From the NCBI RefSeq assembly GCF_030272615.1, contig NC_081411.1, positions 212,653,744 to 212,717,743 on the forward strand: DNA of 64,000 bases, in the 5' to 3' direction. Origin of the DNA: Cryptomeria japonica. Taxonomy: Eukaryota; Streptophyta; Pinopsida; Cupressales; Cupressaceae. Positions 13,219 through 23,170 of this stretch are shown one piece after another. Below the pieces are notes generated by a model. The model was not told the origin of the DNA. It saw nothing but the letters and a program-made list of their open reading frames with translations, and ran no database searches. Numbering within the stretch: the stretch's first letter is position 1; every line of letters begins with the position of its first letter. Both the position numbers and the translations under genes were made by a program.

Positions 13219-13707
13219 TGTTTGAACATGTAAAATATTTAAACTATGATAATGAAATAGTTATATTAAAATATTTTAAGAATGTAAACTATAGAAATAT
13301 TAAAAAAAAAAAATTATGCAGAACGCATGAATTTACATGGGGAAAACCATTACTGGTAAAAAACCCCACAAATATAGCATCTATATTATAAGAACACAAC
13401 CTGGGGAGACTTCTCTTCAAACTTCCAAGGCCTCTCCAATAATTTACATAAATTGAATATTATCTCACTCAACCAAAATGGTGAGGAATTCTCCCTAAAA
13501 TATAGGGAGAAAGGTTGGTAAAATACCCGAAAGGGAAGTTACCATACCTTTTCAATAACAATCTTGTTTACAATTAATAAATAAATAACTTTTAATAATT
13601 CTTTAATTTATTAATTATTCACAAGAAATGTTGAATGCTTTTCAAGCATTATGATAAAACATTATATATTATCAAAGTTTGACCCCTAATAATATTATGT
13701 TCTAACA
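13219..13707 (-). repeat. 5' LTR of E
   Basis: 489 bp, matching 7718-8202 with about 11 substitutions and one 4-bp gap. It is the transcription-start side for the left-facing element. Its outer end abuts the right copy of the target duplication. Confidence 0.92.
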
Positions 13708-13712
13708 AGGAC
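13708..13712. repeat. Target site duplication of E, right copy
   Basis: aggac, identical to 7713-7717. Confidence 0.9.
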
Positions 13713-14497
13713 CTACATATAAACCTCCTGGCATGATTGAGTACTCTTCTGATGACGTGATGGGATTGAGGAGTGATCTAGCCCAAGCCAGGATAGACAT
13801 AATAAAATCGAATAATGAGATAGATATGTTGAATGCAAACACTCCTCATGTGGAAATGAGAGCAAGGGTGAATATGGAAAATTCATTATTGGAATCAAAG
13901 ATCAAAGAGATTTTAGACCATGATGCAGATACATTGTGAGATGAGCATGGAGAGTTATTGAGACTCTCTCAAGAACATTAGAAGTGGAAATGTTTCATGG
14001 CATGCTCATTGTCCCATATGAGCATGACAGTTGCAGCATTAGAGGTTTCACTGGTTAAGCCTCTCCTAGATTACTTGCATACCATAATAATGAGTTTCAG
14101 AACAAGATTTGAGGTGGTCAAACTTATTTTTGTTATCCACAAGATGTATTCACAAAGGATTGGAGAAGAGCTCAGAATCTTTCAATGTTTGGTGACAAGC
14201 CACATGCCCACTCTATTTGACAAAGAAAGAAGTAGAATAGAAGGTGGGAAAGTCCTTACATCTAAGTGAGAATGGAAGGCTAATATAAGAACAATACAAA
14301 ACTAGATATTTCCTGGTGTTATTTCAGATCAAGCACATCTGCTAAATAAATTGGGATCATATTTGGATGCACTATCAAGAATTGATAGTGGGATGACTAG
14401 AATGGAGGTGATCAAATCAGAGATAGAAGACAAGGAGTACAAATAGCACCTCAGGGCCCTCCAAAATCTCAAGGACCATGGATTTAAAGATTTCTAA
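13713..14497 (+). pseudogene. C1: ORF2-family frame, C-terminal part
   Basis: This is the continuation of C1 beyond element E. With E and one copy of its duplication ignored, the frame ending at 7717 continues in phase here (first residues PTYKPPGMIEYSSDD). The region is predicted helical/coiled coil (LRSDLAQARIDIIKSNNEID, then NMENSLLESKIKEIL). A TGA ends the first stretch near 13937. Helical sequence in other phases (LDALSRIDSGMTRMEVIKSE, about 14370-14430) continues to a stop at 14495-14497 after HGFKDF. ORF2 of A and B end with similar short helices. Function unknown. Confidence 0.6.
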
Positions 14498-14955
14498 TCA
14501 TCGTTTCTTTCTTTTTCTATATTTTTAAAATTTTGAAAGTATGAGTTTTCAAAACTCTAGTTTCTCACCTTTTCTTTTATTTTATTATTCTCCTTTTTCT
14601 CAGATGTAAAAAGGTTTAAGATGGTGTATCTCTTGAATGAATACCAACCTTTATTTTTATCTAAATATATTGACCCTTATCTTCCATATTTATTGCATAT
14701 CTCTGAGAAGGATTTGCAAGGTACTCTTTGTCACTGTGTATTTAATAGGTTTGCAAGATTATCACACTTTTCAATTTGATAAGGGAGCTCAAGAAAGGAA
14801 AAGGAGGATTCCAAATCATCCTCAACTTATCCCCAATATCTACCACTTGTAGAGAAACAAAGAGGAATGTGTTTCTTTGTCAAGAGGTCCAAAACGTTGT
14901 TTGTCTTTTTCTTGTCAATTGGTTCCCTAAATTTTGATATTGTAAAACGCTCAAA
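14498..14955. other. Gene-free tail after C1
   Basis: Pyrimidine- and AT-rich sequence without a coding signal. It may be the 3' untranslated part of the C1 unit. I found no LTR or polypurine tract for C1 here before element A begins. Confidence 0.45.
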
Positions 14956-14960
14956 GCTTG

Positions 14961-16125
14961 TGTTGGCTTGATAATGATGATGATGAGTTGTAATAGGTTG
15001 TATGATGACTTTATTTGTGTTGTCATTGATGGAAACCATGTTTTGTTAGTCATCTAAGTCATCTAGACCAACTAGTAGAGCTTAACTGGTAGTGGAATCT
15101 GTCAAATAGCTAAACTGCTAAGTTGATGTCAACTGGTAAACAAGAATAGAGCATTAATCATCAGACCGGTAAAGACAATTGGTGCAGAGTTAAGGGTTGC
15201 GGTTTGGAATATATGTTAATGACATTGATATGAGTCTATGATTGGAACCACATCAGCAGAATGATCAGAAGAACAGTCATAGTTAGGAAGAGCAGAGAAT
15301 CGCTAAAGCAGAGTTACTTTGATCAGTAAACCGGTAGACTTTATGTTATATTTTTGAGTTATGTTATGCTTTTCTGACATAAGGAAAGTGTATTATGAAA
15401 GATGACTAGATTCAATGAACCTCAAAAATTGTTCCAAGGTTTTTAGCCTACTTAATAGAGTTCTTATAAGGAGATGAATGTTTTATGATTTCATGAGATC
15501 AAGAGTGAGAATTTGATCATGTGGTGGAAGAAGGAGTTAGATTTTGATGTTTATTTGATGGTAGAAGCTTAGTAGAAGTAGATATAATCAGGCACAGAGG
15601 TGTTAATAGAAGATTAGTCAACTTGTTGTTCCCTAATAGTTGCAGCAAGAAAATACTCTCACAAGGTTACTCCTAACAGGGTGCGGTGGGATCCTTATAG
15701 GTCCAAAGATTAAATCCTCTAACCAGGTGACACATTAGCTTGTGTTTTGTAAATCCTCTAGCAAGGTAGCTCCTAACAGGGCTGGGTCCTAATAGGCCTT
15801 ATTGTAATAGCTCCTAACTGGGCTAAAGAACTATTAACCGGTTGTCACTCCTAACAGGGTGTTTGTATGACCTTAACTAGTCATATCTCTATTCTGTAGA
15901 TAGTTGGTCTTTGTGGGTACTGATTCCCACCATGGTTTTTCCAATTTTAGTTTCCATGTGAAAATTATTGTGTTATGGTTTGCATGCTATATTGGGTGTT
16001 TTCTTATGTGGTTATATTTCTTGCATGCTTATTGGTTTTCAAGTTGGTTAAAGGTGTAATCAGATCTATTAAGTTTTTTCTTACATTGATTCACCCCCCA
16101 CTCTCAGTGCCTTATAAATTTATCA
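14961..16125 (+). repeat. 5' LTR of A
   Basis: Starts TGTTGGCTTG and ends TTTATCA. It has a (GAT)n-like start, a GTCATTGATGG word, and a run of degenerate TCCTCTARCAAGGT / CTCCTAACAGGGTG words between about 15655 and 15870. Near the inner end come CCCACCATGGTTTTTCC (about 15930), a TTTCCATGTGAAAA word and GATTCACCCCCCACTCTCAG (about 16088). The same inner blocks occur in the D, F, B and G LTRs. Confidence 0.9.
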
Positions 16126-16127
16126 AT

Positions 16128-16139
16128 TGGTATCAGAAC
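16128..16139 (+). other. Primer binding site of A
   Basis: TGGTATCAGAAC, one base from the initiator-Met-tRNA primer site TGGTATCAGAGC, two bases inside the 5' LTR. Confidence 0.88.
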
Positions 16140-16187
16140 CTAATTACCTTAAGGCTTAACCACTTGGGAAGGATCCCTAAGGCTAAT

Positions 16188-17489
16188 ATGGGGGATATAA
16201 GTTACAGAGAGCTTTCAAATAGGCTTGCAGAATCTAAAGAAGCCCTTGGTGAATTAAAGGTCAAGTACAAAGCTTCATTAGCTAAGAGAAGAGAATTGGT
16301 TGAACAGTTGATGGAACTTAGCGAAAATATTTCATCTAAGGGAGCAAACATTGATGCCTTGGCCAATGAGGTGGAAAAATTGAATGATGAAAAGTTAAAT
16401 TTAAGGAGAGAGCTGGAAGCCCTAACCATTAGGATGAGTCAAGAGTTGGAAGCCAAGAGGACAGCTGAAGACAAAATCAAAGATAAGGACCATGAGATCT
16501 TTAAGCTGAATCAGGGGATTGGTACCCTGCATACACATCTTCATGAGGAAAAAGAAGGAAAAAAAGAAATACAAGTTGATCTAGACATGACTATGTCTCT
16601 TAGAGAAAGTCTTACAAAGAAGAATGAGGAGTTTACCAAGGAGTTGGTTGACGCTAATGAGTTATTAGCTAAATTCAACAAGAGCACTGGTATGCTTGAT
16701 GAGAAGATCCAGTCACAAAGGCAGAAAGGAGATACATATGGCTTGGGATTCACAACCTTTGAACAAGGAGAGCCATCCGGTACTGAGGACACCATGCATG
16801 AAGGCAAATCTGCACCTAAGACCAAGAAGAACATCAGTAAGAAAACCTACAAACCAGTATGCTTTAACTATCAGAAGGTAGGTCATGTTGCTAATGTTTG
16901 TAGAAGTAGATCTAGTACTTTTAATGGATATAAACCTAATACATATGAAGGATATAAGCCTAGAACTTTTGATGGATGTTGCTTCAATTGCAATAAGCAT
17001 GGGCATAGAGTTGTTGAGTGTAGGTCTAGAGTGAACAATCAAAGATCTTACATGAATCAAAGGTCTAATGGTGAATTGCAGAGATCTTACTATGACTGGA
17101 GAACCCCTACTTGGTAGAGACCTTATGTGAACTGGTCTAGTCCTCATGAAAGAGGAAATAGATGGAATGTGACTTATTCAATATGTCACAACTATGGTCA
17201 TGTTGCTATGAATTGTCGGAGAAGAACTGATAGAGGCAATGCTAGACCTTGGAGAGCATCTGGAATGGCATGTTTTCATTGTCACAAAATGGGACATATT
17301 GCAAGGTTTTGTAGAGAAAGAATGAACCAACTAGTTAATCAGTCTGTTGACCAAAAAGGAAGGAAGAAGATTGATGTGGAAGAAACCAGAAATGAGATGA
17401 ACACGTTTTGGAGGAAGAAAAGTGAGGAGAAACAATCAGAAGACTCCAATTCTTCACCTAGTGTGGAGAATCCCTCATCGGTAAACTAA
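16188..17489 (+). pseudogene. ORF1 of A: coiled-coil, multi-zinc-knuckle gag-like protein
   Basis: 433 codons from the first ATG after the primer site, broken only by TAG at codon 310 (17115-17117), where a TGG would fit. Residues about 1-175 form a long heptad-rich coiled coil (YRELSNRLAESKEALGELK...). Four CCHC-type knuckles follow: residues 225-238 (second Cys is Tyr), 265-278 (intact), 330-343 (first Cys is Tyr) and 362-375 (intact). Between them lie repeated GYKP/SYMNQRS-like Arg/Asn/Tyr-rich linkers. It is gag-like by position and zinc knuckles, so RNA binding and particle assembly are likely. However, the usual UBN2 gag domain is absent and several knuckles are unusual for a Copia gag. 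Homologues are at 43309-44475 and 51806-53157. Confidence 0.8.
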
Positions 17490-17502
17490 GTTATGTATGA
17501 AG

Positions 17503-17516
17503 CTTAGGGGAAGCTT
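17503..17516 (+). other. Internal polypurine-like motif after ORF1 of A
   Basis: CTTAGGGGAAGCTT lies 13 bases past the ORF1 stop. Element F has CTTAGGGGGAGATT at nearly the same distance past its ORF1 stop. It resembles a polypurine tract but is not next to an LTR. It may be a relic of an older 3' end or a central tract. Confidence 0.45.
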
Positions 17517-17953
17517 ATTGTCAGATCCATTTTTGGACCCCCTAAATGATTTGCAGTAAGTTAAATTTGCATGTTTTGATGCTTTATGATGTTATGAAGT
17601 GATTTTGAGTTATTACCGATAGATTGAATTTTTTATGTGAACCGGTAGCAAGTTTTAGGGTTGAACGGTGATTAGAGTATGTTCAATCGACATAGTATTT
17701 AATGGAAGTCGGTAAAAGAAAATAAAAAGATGTTTTAAAGTTTCATTTGTCACCTAGAATTTTTTAGAGCACATTTGCAGAGCGAAAAAAGCACAGAAGA
17801 GCATTTGATTACAACCTTGGTGAAATTGTTAGCAGATTGAGAAGATTTGTGGAAAAGTGAATCGATGAAAGTGCATTATGATCAGAAACCCTAGCTGCAA
17901 ATAAGTTGAAAGGTATTTCTCTGAGAATTTGATTATGTGATTGAAGTTTCACA
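17517..17953 (+). other. ORF1-ORF2 spacer of A with telo-box-like motif
   Basis: No coding signal. It resembles a plant 5' leader. AAACCCTAG lies at 17886-17894, 59 bases before the ORF2 ATG. CGGTA/CCGGTA words (about 17640, 17700) recur here as elsewhere in A. Confidence 0.45.
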
Positions 17954-20663
17954 ATGGATACACCACACATTATTGATGTTATTGTAAGGCCTCAACCAGA
18001 ATTCAAAAGAGATTCTCATAAGTCGACAGAAATTGATCCAACAGGAGCCTTATCCAGCATAGCCTATGGTGTTTTGCATGTCGAAGACATTAGATCTTAT
18101 ATTCATTGCAAACTTGAGGATTTGGGAACTTTTTCTATCTTTAATCAATACTGAACACTGTGTGATTAACAAGGAGCAATAAAGGATCAATTCAGAAGGG
18201 TTACCTATAAGGGTTTTCACCATGTTGTTAACTTTCTTGATAATTTTGAAGAAGATCATATCATATATGTTTTGAGAAAAATTCATGATCAGTTCATGTG
18301 GTTGGATAGACCGCACAAGATTACCAAGGAAGCCATCCATGATGTCACTAGATTATGGGCAACTAGTGAAGTTCATGTGTTGAGAATAATCTTGAAGGAT
18401 GAAGTTACCCAATTAACTAAATCAAAGTGGGATGATCGTGCAATGACAAATCGACGATAAATGAGATAGATGATCCTGAAGTAAAATTTGCATCTATGGT
18501 CATTGGCTACAAGGTTTATCATTCAAACCAAATGAATAGCATTCCCAGAGCTACAATTCACACAGCTTATTGGATGTTGAAGGAGAATGTCGACTATGAT
18601 CTTGTAGAAGCATTTAGAGAATAGTTGATGTTGAATCTTGAATCTATTAAGAAGGATAAGTGGCAGAAGTTCAAGTTTGGACGATTGATCATTGGTTTGT
18701 TTTTCTACTTCCTAAATTTATTTCCTGGTATCGATGATATTCAATGGTCAAAGGATACACCAGCAATGTTACAAATCAAGAACAATATCAAGATGCTTGG
18801 GAATGAGTTTAAAAAGACAATATGGGGATAATTTAAAGATTTCCAAAAGAGAATACATAACAGAGAAAGAATACCGGAGCATGTTGTAAAAAGGCATGAA
18901 GATTCTAACTATTTTATGGTTGACATAGATACTTGTCAAATGGAGGTAGCGGACCCAAGGACATCTTAGGTGATGCCTATCGAATATGAGGTAGAAGCTG
19001 ATATTTTGATTGTTTATGCTGATCATCTTCTATCTACACCGATAGATCCTAGTGTAACTAGGTTTGGAACTTTTAAGGAGAACTCAATAGATGTACATTC
19101 TAAGTTGGCTAAACCGGTAATAGCCAAGAAGGTTAGAAAAGAAGTTGAGCAATTTGTTGTGGAACAAGGCTTTACAAAAGAAATGATTGATGAAGATAGA
19201 GCAAGAGTTGAAGAAAAGAAGGTTGGAACCTCTAGTGTCCCTATCGATAGACAAACACGAAGTTTATTTGTTAAGGAGAAGCCCCCTCCTCCTCCTAAGA
19301 TACTAATTAGAAAGAAAGCTAAGGAGATTGCACCAGAAGCACCTAAGGTCACTGGTAAGAGGAAGAAAGAACAAGCACATAGAGCTACAGAAGAAGAAGT
19401 AGAGGAAAATGAAACTGAAGGAGGAAAGATAGAGTTGAGAGCAAGTGGAAAGAAATCCAAAGTGGAAGGAACACCTACTATTAAAACAGTCAAGCCATAG
19501 GTAACCAAATCTTCTATACTTCAGAAATTATTGAAAAATACAAAGAGTTATGGTATTTTGGTTGGTGTAAATAAGAACTATAATCATTTTGATGAGGAAG
19601 AATAGAAATATATTGAAGATTTAGTTGTTTGGTAAATGAATCATTATATTAAAGAATTAATTGAATTATAAAGTCAAATACTTGATACTTTGTATAATAA
19701 ACTGGAAGCAAGATGGCAAGCTACTATTAGGCAGGATAATGAAATAATTGAATATGTGCTTATGAACTTGCAACTAAAGACCTCACAAGAGGATGTACAA
19801 GAAATTATTTTTAAATCTAAATCATTATTTAGAACAAAGAAGAGGTTGACTAGATTACTTGTTGGAGAATCCCAGTCGGTGCAAGCTGAGATTGAGGACA
19901 TTTTGAAGAAATTTTTGGGACTTGAACAAGAAGAACCAAAGAAGATTGAATCATTTGAGGAAGAAGATATTTTTGAGGCACTAGTACTTGAAGGAGAGCT
20001 ATCGGATGTATTTGAGATCAATAAAATTATTGCTCGGATGGAGAAAGAACCGGTAGTTGGTACTACATTAGTGCCTAATGTTCCTATGGTTACAATAGAA
20101 GAATCAGTATTCCCGAAAGTCATTCCTACTGGTAAAGGTGATGAGGAGAAAGATACAGAAGTGAGTGCACAAGTTGATGATGTGCACATCATTGAGCCCT
20201 TGAAGAAACATGAAGAAATGTAGCAAGGCACACCAGAGAGTGTGCAAATTGATGTTGAGAAAACTAAAGAGCAACAAGTGAATACAGATGAGAAGCAGAA
20301 AGAAGAAGAGAACCAGGAAGGAGGACAAGAACAAAAAGAGACCCCTCAATTATCTACTTCTAAGAACATTGTTGATGATGATGAGGAAGATGATGCAGTG
20401 TCCATACAAGGACCAATTAACATGGACATGCTGAGCCCAACTAAACTATTGGAGATTGCATCTACTATGCAATCCAAGGCAAACAAGAAAATGATGAGAG
20501 CTTGGAAGAGAGAGGCCCAGACTATACAAACAGCAGTTGAAATCTTTTCCAATCTGTTACTAGAGACTGATACTAACAGTCTGACAACCCCTATTGAGAA
20601 ATTGGACCACTTGGTCACATCTGTGGGGGAGAAAATGAAGAGCCTTGGAGAAGCTGCTATATA
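17954..20663 (+). pseudogene. ORF2 of A, first part: unrecognised long protein
   Basis: I do not recognise the family. The N-terminus aligns with ORF2 of B (VLHVEDIRSYIHCKLEDLG against VLLVEDVEFFTKCRVEELG). Also shared are VLRKIHDQFMWLDRPHKITK (about 18268-18330), VKFASMVIGY (about 18485), a FKFGRLIIGLFFYF block (about 18670) and FQKRIHNRERIPEHVVKRHE (about 18840-18900). A Lys/Glu/Pro-rich charged linker follows (about 19100-19490), then a mostly helical half to 20663. Stops occur at 18152, 18164, 18622, 18829, 18967, 19498 and 20221, with one phase change near 18460. From about 18470 to 20663 a single frame holds. Copia D interrupts it at 20663 and the frame continues in phase at 27987, giving about 1,088 codons in all. 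It is not a polymerase: no RT, IN or protease motif is present. Confidence 0.65.
20659..20663. repeat. Target site duplication of D, left copy
   Basis: atata, identical to 27982-27986. Confidence 0.88.
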
Positions 20664-22179
20664 TGTTGGCATTACAGTAAGAAAGATTGTTGGCATTTCA
20701 ATATCAGGAGATTGTTGATATTTAGTAAGGATATTGAGAAAGTTGTTTAAGATTATTGATATAACTGAAGAAGGATGATAACTATCTTTATAACATTATT
20801 TTGTCATTGATGTCAAGAGATTGATTATCTGATTCAGTATGATATTGCCATATCTTGAGAAGATTGATTAGAAGAGAATTAAGATATTGGTAAAAGACAC
20901 AAAATGAATGTGATGAATAAGAGGAGAATTAAGTTATTCAATGGGCAACTATTACCGAGTTAGACAATGATGAGATTATGATGTTTAGATTGTTTTGATA
21001 TTCTACATATGTTGATTTATTATAAGGTTAATACTATACTATGTCACTGAGCAAAGAACCTAGTCGGTAAACCCTAAGGTTATCGATATCGATTAATGAA
21101 GGCGAAATGTCTACCAAGTAAAGTTTAGTATCTACCGAGTTGCAACCGAGTTATGACAGTGCGCATAGGATGGATAAAGCATTATTTAATGAAGGACAAT
21201 GATTAGCTGGAGATGTATAAATGATTGGTATGCCATGCATGAAGTTTGTTAAGGATCTATGGCAAAGGAAAATCAGCAGGAAGATCTACAGCGCAGATTA
21301 AACCGCAATAACCTTGTGCAAGTTCCAAGAAAGGACTGCAAGTCCCGAGGCAAGGTAAAACATTTCAGATCGAAGGATACATTGAACCTAGTCAAGTTTG
21401 AAGATCTGATGGCTATGATTGGTCATGGGAAATGTGATCAAGGAGATTGAGCAATTAGCAATTGTTTATAAATAAGGAATTGTTGATAAACAATGTATGT
21501 AGGCAAGTGTATGCATAGGGATGCTACATAGTGATTACCGAGCACAGAAGCTTGAAGACCTATTTGAATAACAGAGTAGAAAGCCCATTAGAGGGATAAG
21601 ATAAGTCCTATGACTAGATTGTTTTGAGCAAATAAGAATCTGCTTTAGCATTTTAGATGTGAAGTTGCAGATAGATTTGTATTACTGTTATTTTGTAAGT
21701 GACAGAAAATCTCTTAATCAAGTGGACTTAATAGTCTTATATGTAAACCCTCTAGTAAGGTAACATTCTAAATGAGTGTTTGAAATCCTTTAACAAGGTC
21801 ACTTCTAACAAAGTGAAGATCCTAACAGATCTGAGGGAAATCCCTTAACCAGGTCACATCTAGCAATGTGTTTGTAATCTTTAACAGGATTTGCTTTTAA
21901 TCGAGCATACTCTAGAAGAGTATATTTCTTAGTGGGTCTGAAATCCCACAGTGGTTTTTCCCTATTTGGGTTTCCACGTTAAATATAGTATTATGAGTGT
22001 TATTGTGATTATGTGTTCATAAGTTTGCATGTTTGGCAGTTTTGATTATATTGTTGAAGTATAAGTTACTGAGGTTGAATCTATTGTTTTTATGGAAGTT
22101 TAAGTTTGTATGATTCACCCCCCCCTCTCATCTTGTTAGCTATTGGCATCTGTACTTACATTAAGTATCAGAACTATCA
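20664..22179 (+). repeat. 5' LTR of D
   Basis: Starts TGTTGGCATTACAG and ends GAACTATCA. The terminal word recurs inside the LTR: AGATTGTTGGCATT near 20685 and AGATTGTTGATATT near 20710. Many ACCGAG/TCGGTA words are present. The inner blocks CCCACAGTGGTTTTTCCC (about 21946) and GATTCACCCCCCCC (about 22110) match the other LTRs. Confidence 0.92.
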
Positions 22180-22180
22180 A

Positions 22181-22193
22181 TTGGTATCAAAGC
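22181..22193 (+). other. Primer binding site of D
   Basis: TTGGTATCAAAGC, one transition from the initiator-Met-tRNA primer site, at the inner edge of the 5' LTR. Confidence 0.88.
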
Positions 22194-22244
22194 TTTGGAC
22201 TCCAGAAGAAAAAGTTTAAAGGTACTTGAGGCAAAGATCTGAAG

Positions 22245-23170
22245 ATGTATAAAAGGGATGCACCGAAGCTGAACAAGTCAAGTTTCTCCACATGGCAGAA
22301 AAGGATGAAGCTGCATTTATCAGGAATTGGAGAATATGCAACATATTATCTAGAGAATGATTACATTGCATCGAGCACCAATCCTATGACCTTGGAAGAT
22401 ATTAAGGCAAAGCAAGAAAATATTCAAGCTATGATTGAAATAACATCAGCATTGACCGACTCAGAGTTTAATGATCTAGAAGGTTGTAATGATGAAAAAG
22501 CAATGTGGACTAAGCTCATATCTATGTATGGAGGTGATGAACATGTTCAAAGAGCAAAAGTAGATAGTCTAAGAGGACAACTTGAATCCATGAGGATGAA
22601 TGAAGGTGAGAACATAACCCAATACAGTACAAGACTTAAGGAGATTATCAATCAAATTAAAGGAGCAGGTGGAACTATTGAAGAAAAGGATATGACAAGT
22701 AAGTTGTTGAGAACCCTTCTACCAGCCTATGCTATTCGAGTTTCTGCAATCAATGAATTGAGGTCTGTACCTAACATGCCAGTTTATTTAGATGCTACCA
22801 TTGGTAAGCTACATGCATTTGAGTTAAGTAATTTTGATAACAGTGGGTCTTCGGTAAATAAAGTTGAATCTACATTCAGTTCTTTTCATATTAGTGAATC
22901 CGGTGATTACAATGATAGAATGAGTAAGTACTCTGAAGGGAATCACAATGGAGCAAGTGAAAGATTTCATAAGAACATGGAAGAAGTGCACAAACTGTAT
23001 GAAGAAATCAAGAAGCAAGAAGAGTTTGAAGCATTATTAGCCAAAAGGTTACCAAGAGGAAAAGGTAAGTATAAAGGGAAGCTACCTTTAAAATGTTTCA
23101 ATTGTGAAAGATAGGACATATGGCTTCTAACTGCTCTGACAAAGAATCTAGTGAAAAGAGAGAATACTGA
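22245..23170 (+). pseudogene. Copia gag of D
   Basis: Open from the ATG at 22245 to 23114, 289 residues. It has the UBN2 gag features: LNKSSFSTWQKRMKLHL near the N-terminus, ALTDSEFNDLEGCNDEKAMW, a YGGDEHVQRAK region and a LLRTLLPAY motif. A basic stretch precedes a single knuckle. The knuckle begins CFNCER, and a one-base deletion there throws the frame into TAG. In the next phase it completes as GHMASNC (about 23115-23135). The product would bind and package element RNA. Confidence 0.9.

Larger units (their letters stand above)
7718..13707 (-). mobile_element. Copia LTR retrotransposon E, full length, left-facing
   Basis: This 5,990-bp element has both LTRs, a primer site, a polypurine tract, gag and a complete Copia-order polymerase region (protease, integrase, reverse transcriptase, RNase H). 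It is flanked by a perfect five-base duplication. By eye the LTRs differ by about 11 substitutions and one 4-bp gap in 485 bp, so it is the youngest element in the window. It is inserted into the C1 reading frame in the opposite orientation. Scattered stops and one or more single-base shifts inactivate it. Confidence 0.93.

Noticed and set aside
17115-17117. Programmed read-through of TAG in ORF1 of A
   Set aside because: The stop is at a place where Trp fits by G-to-A change, and F and B do not show a stop at the matching place, so mutation is simpler.
19023-19508. Left-facing frame of 161 codons rich in Ser/Leu
   Set aside because: It is the antisense of the Lys/Glu-rich linker of ORF2 in A.
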